A stretch of 64,000 bases of DNA, taken from contig NZ_LPVF01000010.1 of assembly GCF_001517105.1 (NCBI RefSeq), positions 124,001 through 188,000 on the forward strand, in the 5' to 3' direction. Source of the DNA: Bacillus halotolerans (lineage in GTDB: Bacteria > Bacillota > Bacilli > Bacillales > Bacillaceae). Position 1 is the first letter of the stretch, and each line of letters starts with the position of its first letter. Shown here piece after piece: positions 57,241 through 64,000 of the stretch. A program made the position numbers and the translations under genes. The notes below the pieces were generated by a model. It worked only from the letters and a program-made list of their open reading frames with translations, was not told the origin of the DNA and searched no databases.

Positions 57241-58483
57241 TTTTGTTTTCACCCCCTTTAACTGATCTTGCTTTACTCATTTGATATTGCTCAAGCGTAT
57301 CTAAGAACGTGTAATTTAGAGAAACAAGATGACGGTCTCCATTTTCTATGGCATTTCGCTCTTCTAATGCTCGGATTTCATTAATATTCAAACCGCTGAT
57401 CCGTTCCATAATTTCGTAATACTCAGCCCTTGATTTTGCATCACCGCGTAATTCGCTATTAACATTAAATTTGGTATAGTACCCCTTTTTAATATCGTCA
57501 TCGGTAAACAGCTTAGTAATGAACTCTTGTTCAAACGATACTAACCACGGCTGTAGCGTATTTTTTACATATTCAATAGATTGGTGTTCGATATTGCTAA
57601 ACGTCGCCCGATCGAGCTCATTGATCTTATGCAAAGGGACTTTAAAAATAGAGGCAATCTGAGCCTTATTAAATTTCATTGATTCTACAAATTGCGCCTC
57701 TTGCAATGGCATTGAAATTGATTGATAATCAAGCCCGGCATCAATAATGGCAATATTTCTCCCTGCATTTACCCTGTCCCATTCTCTCCTTGCCCGGTCC
57801 TTCGCGCCTTCCTCTAACAAGGTGGGCACTTTCAGAATACCCCTGGGAGTCGCATCATTCTTATACAACTTTGCGTTAAATTTTGTAGCAGCTGATTGAG
57901 CCCCGACTTGCTCTCTTATAACGCCTATTGGACTTTTACCGTTAATCCCGTCCTCAGTCATACCTTTGAAATGCAAAACCTCGTCAGCATATAATTCCAC
58001 TCTTTTTGAATTAATGATGGTTTCATACCACAAAATTCCTGTATTCGGGTCCACATAGGGTTGAGTATGGGCCGGATTTAACGGTAGCAAATCAGTAATA
58101 AAACCATTTTTATCAGGCTTTAAATACGAATATCCATTGCCCCAGGTACAAACATGAGTCATCATGAGCTTCTTCCAAGTGAAAGCTGTCATATATTGAT
58201 TCGGTTTAAGATAAAGTAATGAAGCGATGGGATGATGCATCCCACTTTTGATATTTCCATTAACCTTCTGGAATGTATGAATCGAAAGTTTAGCAATATC
58301 ATCGGATAAGACATTCACACAGGAAAACACATCAGGATGAACCAGTGCAGTAGCTTCACTTACACGCTCGCCGCTTGCCGTTTTGGAACCGCCAAACATA
58401 TCAACTATCCACTCAGGTGGATCAGCAAGGTTCCAGGGGGCAGATTCGTTTGATCTTTTTGAAAACAATCCTTCTAAAAACAA
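57203..58483 (-). CDS. Portal protein, HK97 family
   Basis: AAAGGGGGTGA precedes TTG 58483. A 426-residue portal protein: ALVHPDVFSCVNVLSDDIAK, LMMTHVCTWGNGYSYLKPDK, DEVLHFKGMTEDGINGKSPI, FKVPLHKINELDRATFSNIE and QWL-like VSFEQEF. Dodecamers of it form the DNA entry vertex and bind terminase and gp6. The gene order TerL-(small membrane)-portal-protease-capsid is standard. Confidence 0.93.
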   Translation of the reverse strand: MFLEGLFSKRSNESAPWNLADPPEWIVDMFGGSKTASGERVSEATALVHPDVFSCVNVLSDDIAKLSIHTFQKVNGNIKSGMHHPIASLLYLKPNQYMTAFTWKKLMMTHVCTWGNGYSYLKPDKNGFITDLLPLNPAHTQPYVDPNTGILWYETIINSKRVELYADEVLHFKGMTEDGINGKSPIGVIREQVGAQSAATKFNAKLYKNDATPRGILKVPTLLEEGAKDRARREWDRVNAGRNIAIIDAGLDYQSISMPLQEAQFVESMKFNKAQIASIFKVPLHKINELDRATFSNIEHQSIEYVKNTLQPWLVSFEQEFITKLFTDDDIKKGYYTKFNVNSELRGDAKSRAEYYEIMERISGLNINEIRALEERNAIENGDRHLVSLNYTFLDTLEQYQMSKARSVKGGENKSEQGSTSSDNES

Positions 58484-58487
58484 TTAA

Positions 58488-58658
58488 TCACCCCCTTTTC
58501 TTGCTTAAAAGCGCAGCATAAAACATAAAAAAGACACCCGTCAGAATAAGACCGATGTTTGCGTTCAAACGATATGCAGCAGTCAGAACAAAAGCAGCTC
58601 CAATGATAAATAGAAAATCATTCAAAAAGAGTAGAAAGCCCTTCAATATTTTCTTCAC
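58488..58658 (-). CDS. Small phage membrane protein (DUF1056-like)
   Basis: GGTGGTGTAAGA precedes GTG 58658, giving 56 residues: KKILKGFLLFLNDFLFIIGA and AYRLNANIGLILTGVFFMFY, two membrane helices with a basic end (LLSKKRG). DUF1056 proteins of this shape lie between terminase and portal in many Gram-positive phages; function unknown. Confidence 0.78.
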   Translation of the reverse strand: MKKILKGFLLFLNDFLFIIGAAFVLTAAYRLNANIGLILTGVFFMFYAALLSKKRG

Positions 58659-58671
58659 TCTTACACCACCT

Positions 58672-60381
58672 TTAGAAAGAGAAAGAAGCTGACTGAATAT
58701 AAGCATTTAAATCAACTTCATTATTAATCTGAGAAGCGCGCACATACGCATTAATTAAAGCTGCTGCCGGATCAATACGCTGAGTTGATTTGGATTTATC
58801 AAGCATGATATTCTCCTGGGCGTCTACTTTTGTTACTGCATTACCCATCGCCCATGTTAACAGATCATTTTTAGGATGAATGATTTTTTTCGCTTTGACT
58901 TTTGCTCTAAAATCTTTTGTTGGTTCAGACAACGTGGCTACGCCCTGCCGTATCTCAATCATTGTGTATCCATCCGCTTCCATTTGCTGAGCAAACTGTG
59001 TGGCGTTATATGGGTCATAACCTATTTCCTTGATACGCCAGCCGTTTTCTTTCTCCATTTTCTTAATGTAGGCCCTGATATAGTCGTAATCAACAACGGC
59101 ACCATCTGTTGTCGTTAACCACCTCTTGTTCTTCCACAAGTCATATGGGACGTTATCTGTCTTCATTCTTTCATGGAATGTATCCTCCGGCATAAATCCG
59201 TGACTTTCTACAGCAAAACTGCCGTCATCTAATGGAAAGATAAAAGATGCTGCCGTTAAATCAATTGTTTTTGATAAGTCAATGCCGACATAGCACTCTC
59301 GGTTTTTCAAATCCGGAATTTTATCAGAACCACAATCTGTCCAGGCTTGCATATCCATATAGCCGTTCTCCCGCATGTTAACCCAGATATTCATGTTCTT
59401 TGTCATGAAATTCCGCATTTTCTCCGGGACGGCAAGCGCGACCTCCAACTCTCCGCGCAAATAATTCAATCCATGCTCATTGGCAGCGACAATCGGGTTA
59501 GCTTTAATCCAGTTCTTTTCGTCTTTGACGTCATCACCTTTATCAAGCTCATTGATCATCACAAAATACTGTTCATTTTGTTCCACCTTATTCGGGTCCA
59601 ATATGCGAGACACGTAATCATATTCAACACGATAAGCAGGATTATTCAATTCAAATCCTGCCGTAGTAATAATCAACATCAATGGTTGAGCCCGGGCAGC
59701 CATACCGGAAGCCAGGACATCATAAATTTCTGAGGTTTTATGCGCATGGTATTCGTCGATAATGCCGCATTGCGGGTTAAAACCATCGCCAGTTTTTCCG
59801 GCATCTTTAGAAAGCGCCTCAATTTTAGACTGTGTTTTAGGGTGTTCAATTTTTCCATATGCAATCCGATATTTTTTCTCCGGCTTGTTCAAAAGGTCAG
59901 CTTGCATAATCTGTGCCTTAATTTCGTTCCAACATATTTTTGCTTGTTCTGTTTTTGTGGCACCAATGTACACCTCGGACATATATTCATCGTTAGCCAT
60001 TGCCTCATAGGAACCGACACAAGCCAGGCTCTGCGTTTTGGTGTTTTTACGGCCGACCTGCCAATAGACTTTTTTAAATCGGCGATAGCCGGTATCCTTA
60101 TGCACCCATCCGTACACATTGCCAAAGATGAATATTTGAATAGGCTCAGGCACAATGTTTTCACCCTGCAAAGGGCCTTTCGTATGTTTAAATTGGGTCA
60201 TCCAGTATAGGAACCGGCGGGCTTTTTCATCATCAAACACATAAGGAAACTCCCTTGTGCCTTCCCGACTCACATCATTTAAAAAACGCTCACAGGCCCA
60301 AATGTGTTTTTCACACGCCACAATCTCACCCGATATCACTTCGCGCGAGTAATCAATGAGAAACTGTTTGATTGTCTTCAT
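58672..60381 (-). CDS. Terminase large subunit (TerL)
   Basis: A 569-residue packaging motor. ATPase: variant Walker A QVGRKNTKTQS (~108-117) and Walker B CGIIDEYH (~205-212). Nuclease: YVGIDLSKTIDLTAASFIFP (first acidic centre, ~363-382) and the later DGAVVDYDYIRAYIKKM and GYDPYNATQFAQQM. It cuts concatemers and pumps DNA into proheads. Its ATG overlaps the TerS stop by four bases. Confidence 0.95.
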   Translation of the reverse strand: MKTIKQFLIDYSREVISGEIVACEKHIWACERFLNDVSREGTREFPYVFDDEKARRFLYWMTQFKHTKGPLQGENIVPEPIQIFIFGNVYGWVHKDTGYRRFKKVYWQVGRKNTKTQSLACVGSYEAMANDEYMSEVYIGATKTEQAKICWNEIKAQIMQADLLNKPEKKYRIAYGKIEHPKTQSKIEALSKDAGKTGDGFNPQCGIIDEYHAHKTSEIYDVLASGMAARAQPLMLIITTAGFELNNPAYRVEYDYVSRILDPNKVEQNEQYFVMINELDKGDDVKDEKNWIKANPIVAANEHGLNYLRGELEVALAVPEKMRNFMTKNMNIWVNMRENGYMDMQAWTDCGSDKIPDLKNRECYVGIDLSKTIDLTAASFIFPLDDGSFAVESHGFMPEDTFHERMKTDNVPYDLWKNKRWLTTTDGAVVDYDYIRAYIKKMEKENGWRIKEIGYDPYNATQFAQQMEADGYTMIEIRQGVATLSEPTKDFRAKVKAKKIIHPKNDLLTWAMGNAVTKVDAQENIMLDKSKSTQRIDPAAALINAYVRASQINNEVDLNAYIQSASFSF

Positions 60382-60893
60382 ACGTTTTTAAACTCCTTCT
60401 CCGCAGCCGTCTTTTCCCGCTCCTCCTGGGTACGGGTGATAGCAAGTTTTGCCCGAGCAGACGGTGTAAGGCCAAAGTCATTCGCAGCTGATTTCATTTG
60501 ATCAAAATAATTCTTTTGCCGCTTTAATAACGGATGTTCTTCACCAACAAGCTTTATTGGGTTGCCGTCTTCGTCTTTTCCTTCTGTATGAACCATGATC
60601 CCGTCTTCTTCAATGATTTTAGAAATTGATACATACTGCGAATATGCGTTACAATAGGCAGCCAACATGCTGATGTCCGCTTCCGTGATGATTTCAACTT
60701 CTGTTAATAGAGCAGCAATCCGTTTGAATTCTTTTTTCCCGACCTTATCCAACCACGTTGGCGGTTTTATATTATCGGATCGCATTTTCATTTTCTTCTC
60801 GTGCTCAGCCCGGGCGGCCAGCTCTTCCGTATTCTTTTTATTTGGGTTGCCCTGTATCAATTGAAGCGTCGCGGATTTTGCAGGCCTCGGCAT
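60378..60893 (-). CDS. Terminase small subunit, P27 family
   Basis: A 171-residue P27-type TerS: MPRPAKSATLQLIQGNPNKK, IKPPTWLDKVGKKEFKRIAA and ITEADISMLAAYCNAYSQYV, ending with LTPSARAKLAI-type P27 motif. It recognises the packaging site. GAGGTGAGAAC precedes ATG 60893. Confidence 0.93.
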   Translation of the reverse strand: MPRPAKSATLQLIQGNPNKKNTEELAARAEHEKKMKMRSDNIKPPTWLDKVGKKEFKRIAALLTEVEIITEADISMLAAYCNAYSQYVSISKIIEEDGIMVHTEGKDEDGNPIKLVGEEHPLLKRQKNYFDQMKSAANDFGLTPSARAKLAITRTQEEREKTAAEKEFKNV

Positions 60894-61120
60894 GTTCTCA
60901 CCTCATTTCACATCAAAAAAAATGCATTTTTTGCTTGTTTTTTTCACCAATCGTGATACGATGGAATTAACAACAAAACCAGTCGTACCAAGCCCTCTCG
61001 GCAATTTCGCCGGGAGGGTATTTTGTTTTTCTGGAACTTTGAAAAGCGGTGTTTGTTTGCAGAAGAGGGGGCGCCGTTCTCCAAACGTTTCCTTTCCAGA
61101 GATTTGGATAGGGGGGAGGG
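60894..61120. other. Gap between HNH and TerS; candidate cos region
   Basis: No coding sequence is supported. It has an A8 block near 60915, an inverted repeat CCCTCTCGGC/GCCGGGAGGG at 60993-61018 followed by TATTTTGTTTTT, and a G-rich patch GAGGGGGCGCC at 61062-61072. In cos phages with HNH-TerS-TerL order the cohesive end lies here; the exact nicks cannot be read. Confidence 0.45.
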
Positions 61121-61486
61121 TCACTTGCCCTTTCCACCATGAACCTTGTTGTGACAGGCATTACACAGGCTTACAAGGTTGTCCAAGTCTAATCTTTTCG
61201 CCCACTCTTCCTTTACTTCCACAATGTGATGCACCATGTCAGCCGGTGTGAAGCAATGATCTTTCAAACAGTGCTGACAAAGATAATTGTCTCGTATCAA
61301 TGCAAGTTGTCTTGTTCGTTTCCAATCTGTTGATTTATAAAAACTTGTTATTGTTTTGTTTCTTGAATGTTTGTTGTAATGTTTTGTTTCTTCATGCTGG
61401 ACGTTGCTATGGTCAAGGCAGTACCCATCCCTGGTAAGGGCCTTACACCCCTGGGCCTTACACTCCCTTAATGGTTTAGGTGGCAT
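61121..61486 (-). CDS. HNH endonuclease
   Basis: A 121-residue HNH nuclease: CKAQGCKALTRDGYCLDHS (N-terminal zinc cluster), LIRDNYLCQHCLKDH, MVHHIVEVKEEW (HNH first His) and LDNLVSLCNACHNKVHGGK. HNH proteins next to terminase assist cleavage of cos DNA. GGAGGATCAAGG precedes ATG 61486. It is the first preserved gene of the late operon. Confidence 0.93.
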   Translation of the reverse strand: MPPKPLRECKAQGCKALTRDGYCLDHSNVQHEETKHYNKHSRNKTITSFYKSTDWKRTRQLALIRDNYLCQHCLKDHCFTPADMVHHIVEVKEEWAKRLDLDNLVSLCNACHNKVHGGKGK

Positions 61487-61537
61487 CCTTGATCCTCCTT
61501 CAATGCAAATCGTTCATTGGTTCAGCTCTTTATTTGC

Positions 61538-61835
61538 CTAATCTATTAATGGCTGCATAAGTAGGCTAATGCACTCTTTTAAACGTCCATACTCTGCAAG
61601 AAGACTCTCAGCTTTCTTTAGTCTCTTGGTTTTCCATATTGATTCTTTACGCTTCTGATACGTTTTTGCAGGTCTCTTATTTGTGGGGTTATCACGAAGA
61701 ACATGGTTCTATGCTGGCAAGCCGGGCGCTGTGTATACCCAACGACCACACTATTCTTCCTTCTCTGCTCCTACAAAACGATTGTATGAACGTCTCCGCA
61801 ATGCTCACTTTTTAATTCCATTTGGAATTCCTCCA
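61538..61835 (-). pseudogene. Decayed phage gene upstream of HNH
   Basis: The minus strand reads DNPTNKRPAKTYQKRKESIW, KTKRLKKAESLLAEYGRLKE and CISLLMQPLID with a stop at 61540-61538; upstream parts are in other frames with stops. It looks like the end of a small helical, basic phage protein. Name not recognised. The gap 61487-61866 has nothing else supportable. Confidence 0.4.
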
Positions 61836-61866
61836 TAAATTCAATAATAAAAAAAACACCCTATTA

Positions 61867-63051
61867 CTATAAGGGTGCATGTGTATAAAACTCATCATCT
61901 TCATCTAATTTATTTTCCAATAGCCTATTAATTTTCTCCGAAGACTCAACTTCTTTCAATATAATAATATATGGTGGTTTATACTTCTTTACATCATCTG
62001 TGAAATTAATCAACATTTGTATTTGATACATATCATTATTTTCCAATACACCTTTATTCACTAAATTATTTAAGGCAGAAAAAATATCAGCACCTTGTGG
62101 AACATTATATTTTTTACATAATAATTTTATTTTCCTAGATATATTAGCTATATTTATCAATAAACTTTTATATAATGAACTAATACTTTTTTGATCTGAT
62201 TCACTTACAATTAAATAACTAGACAAATCTTCTTTAACATTTTCACTCACACTAGGATTTAAATGTGTGATAAAATCTTTAGGCGTAACATGAGCAAAAT
62301 CCTTACCAGTCTGCATAAAAAATTCCTCAACTAATTCACGTCTTGCTACAATTGGATTTCCTTTATTATCTTGGTATACCCAATCTTCTTTTTTATCTCC
62401 ACTAACAAAAATCACATTAGTATCTAATTGTAAAATTGATGACCATATAACATAATCCCCTGAACTGTTTTCTTCTTTTGGATTATCTTTATAACCGGGA
62501 GGTATTTTATTTTTAAAACGCTCTTCAGCCTCTTTTATTAGATCCTTATCGGTTTTTCCTTTCGGAGGAAAAAGAATGACACCTTCTGCAATTTCCAGAA
62601 TGCTGTCCATGAAATGATCTTCATAAAATAGGTTTTTTAGATGATCTCTAAATTTTACTAACTCATCTTTGTATTCGTTAAGAGCTTTATGATAGTTACC
62701 TTGTAGCACCTCAATGTTTTGAAGGATATCTATTCCCTCTAACATTGGAACTCGTTTACTTATGGGTTTATTATCTCTTTGTAAACTTGAAATTACCTGG
62801 TCAATATCATTCATTCTTTGCTTTATTTCTTTTGTTCTATTCTTTGAAAATTCCTTTATAACTTGTAAGGGTATTCTAAGCCTACCTTCATCTTTTATTC
62901 GCCGCAAAGTTTTTAAAACTTCCTTAACAGTCACTTCTCTCCACTGATAAGCGGCTAATAAAACATTAGTATCAATTACAATAATAGAATCTTTTAATAA
63001 TAACTCAGAGAATGGTTTTGGTTGGTATAAATATTGTTTCCAATCCTTCAT
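61867..63051 (-). CDS. PIN-like domain nuclease (PIN_8 type), candidate defence protein
   Basis: TTGGAGCG selects ATG 63051 (394 residues). PIN-like acidic centres: DSIIVIDTNVLLAAYQWREV (Asp27, Asn29), RIPLQVIKEFSKN (Glu67), then PPGYKDNPKEENSSGDYVIW (Asp199) and NVIFVSGDKKEDW (Asp219), the pattern of the large PIN_8 family. The C-terminal ~170 residues are helical and unrecognised. PIN_8 proteins are often found in defence islands and prophages and are expected to cut RNA. The membrane protein upstream is on the same strand 160 bases away. Confidence 0.8.
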   Translation of the reverse strand: MKDWKQYLYQPKPFSELLLKDSIIVIDTNVLLAAYQWREVTVKEVLKTLRRIKDEGRLRIPLQVIKEFSKNRTKEIKQRMNDIDQVISSLQRDNKPISKRVPMLEGIDILQNIEVLQGNYHKALNEYKDELVKFRDHLKNLFYEDHFMDSILEIAEGVILFPPKGKTDKDLIKEAEERFKNKIPPGYKDNPKEENSSGDYVIWSSILQLDTNVIFVSGDKKEDWVYQDNKGNPIVARRELVEEFFMQTGKDFAHVTPKDFITHLNPSVSENVKEDLSSYLIVSESDQKSISSLYKSLLINIANISRKIKLLCKKYNVPQGADIFSALNNLVNKGVLENNDMYQIQMLINFTDDVKKYKPPYIIILKEVESSEKINRLLENKLDEDDEFYTHAPL

Positions 63052-63211
63052 TTTAACGCTCCAATTCAATATTTTTCATTTTTTATTATCGGTTAAACCA
63101 TGTTTAAAAGAAAGTAATTGCGAAATTTGTCGAACGATTCTCTTTAATGTTTATTCTCTCTAAACTACCACCGCACTCAAGCCGTTAACCGCCAATTGTC
63201 TATCCTGAGAT

Positions 63212-63964
63212 TTATCGGAAGCAGTTTACAGAGAATATAAAAAAGCGTGCTCTATTTAGAATCACGCTTTCTTTCAATTTTTTTATATTAATAAGTTCAT
63301 TTAAAAAATAGCCCTGAAAAGCATTCATATTAGATGAATAATGGTTAAATCCTTTTGAAACAATCCATAATAACAAACCAATTATCAAAAGATATAAAAC
63401 ATAACTTATAAAAGATAACAAATAAAATTGCACATCCACAAGAGAGTTAAAATAACATTTAACATTAAAACATATGAAAAGGATTATGTTTGTGATTAAT
63501 GATAAAAAGATTGATATTCTGAGAGCACCTAAACTATGGATAGTGCTAAGTATATGTCTATATCGTTCTGCAATATAATCTCTTTGATCTTCATTTAATC
63601 TCACCAATTCTCTATGCCATATATATTCAAACACATAATAATTTTCAACGTTATTTCGTTGCTCTTCTTTTATTCCTGCCTCTTTTATATGTTTATCAAA
63701 ATCATCCACTAACTTCACTGCATCTTTAATAACATCTTTTTTCCCAGACCATCTAAATGAAAAATAAATTTGTTGCATAATGTACCCTATTGTTACCCCT
63801 ATAAAAGCTAGGGAAACTAATACACCAAGAATTTTAGTTATATCAACTTTAAATTGAATTAATTCGTTTTGGATCAGGAGCAAAAAAGAGGGTATTCCAA
63901 TTAAAAACATAAAAACCCAACCTGGAATCCCCCACCTAATAAGATATTTCGTATCAAAATTCAT
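63212..63964 (-). CDS. Membrane protein, possible partner of PIN-like nuclease
   Basis: GAGGTGAG precedes ATG 63964. The 250-residue protein has helices at about 13-32 and 44-66, a charged cytosolic middle (KKDVIKDAVKLVDDFDKHIK ... YIWHRELVRLNEDQRDYIAE), then two more helices (~145-170 and 177-200). The last codons run through a terminator stem; with one more A in the run of seven (63278-63284) the protein would end KKIERKRDSK in the hairpin loop, so the present end may be shifted. The family is not recognised. Confidence 0.65.
   Translation of the reverse strand: MNFDTKYLIRWGIPGWVFMFLIGIPSFLLLIQNELIQFKVDITKILGVLVSLAFIGVTIGYIMQQIYFSFRWSGKKDVIKDAVKLVDDFDKHIKEAGIKEEQRNNVENYYVFEYIWHRELVRLNEDQRDYIAERYRHILSTIHSLGALRISIFLSLITNIILFICFNVKCYFNSLVDVQFYLLSFISYVLYLLIIGLLLWIVSKGFNHYSSNMNAFQGYFLNELINIKKLKESVILNRARFFIFSVNCFR
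63239..63272 (-). terminator. Terminator at the end of the membrane gene
   Basis: AAAGCGTGATTC pairs with GAGCACGCTTT (imperfect at the loop), followed on the minus strand by TTTTTTATA. It overlaps the end of the reading frame. Confidence 0.7.
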
Positions 63965-64000
63965 AACCTCACCTCTATCACAATTATCAGCGAATAGGGT

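Noticed and set aside
61640..61842. Plus-strand phrase (PGAVYTQRPHYSSFSAPTKR) upstream of the PIN gene
   Set aside because: Open but without start or ribosome binding site; the minus strand gives an equally plausible remnant and neither can be proved.

Overview
The window looks like an accessory, prophage-rich stretch of a chromosome from the Bacillus subtilis species complex. The evidence is low GC content, strong AGGAGG-type ribosome binding sites with frequent TTG and GTG starts, and B. subtilis-type proteins: a XynA-like GH11 xylanase, a RapK/PhrK pair ending in ERPVGG, a BglS-like lichenase, a YozL/UvrX pair behind LexA boxes, and YokF-K and YobK/L-like toxin-immunity genes. No tRNA, rRNA, CRISPR array or intact IS element was seen. 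All family names come from memory of the families, without database searches.

Layout. (1) 1-8.8 kb: a graveyard of broken genes (SUMF1-like protein, SPbeta-type DNA ligase, YopX and others) around an intact xylanase gene and two paralogous genes for LCI-type secreted antimicrobial peptides. (2) 8.6-15.2 kb: a 3' holin fragment, rapK-phrK, two uvrX 3' remnants flanking bglS, an NhaC-family antiporter, and a chimeric LXG/acetyltransferase remnant. (3) 15.4-21.6 kb: a broken exported-protein gene with a small membrane partner, an SPbeta-like lysis cassette (amidase, XhlA-like, holin), a frameshifted PD-(D/E)XK nuclease and the yozL-uvrX SOS operon. (4) 21.7-30 kb: a contact-dependent/polymorphic toxin region, with LXG toxin yokI and its SUKH immunity proteins, a SunI-like remnant, broken yokF nuclease and a broken secreted WHH nuclease with a retained immunity gene. 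(5) 30.1-33.6 kb: a lactococcin-972-type bacteriocin locus (peptide, permease, ATPase). (6) 34.1-39 kb: a dead tyrosine integrase next to a copy of the glnA 3' end (probable attachment site), a Cys-rich protein, and the LXG toxin yobL with immunity yobK. (7) 39.1-61.5 kb: a nearly continuous leftward late operon of an HK97-type, probably cos-packaging siphophage: HNH, TerS, TerL, portal, protease, capsid, collagen-like protein, head-tail connectors, tail tube, gpG/GT chaperones, tape measure, Dit, Tal with an N-terminal glucosaminidase, tail spike, BppU, XkdX, holins and amidase. (8) 61.5-64 kb: a PIN-like nuclease and a membrane protein on the same strand, plausible prophage cargo for defence.

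How it fits together: regions 1-6 are old, recombined prophage debris in which genes for competition between cells (bacteriocins, toxins, immunity, Rap-Phr signalling) and secreted polysaccharidases have survived while phage replication genes have decayed. Region 7 is much better preserved, but its tail-spike gene carries a frameshift, so an infectious particle is doubtful unless that is a sequencing error. The early half of the prophage should lie beyond base 64000.
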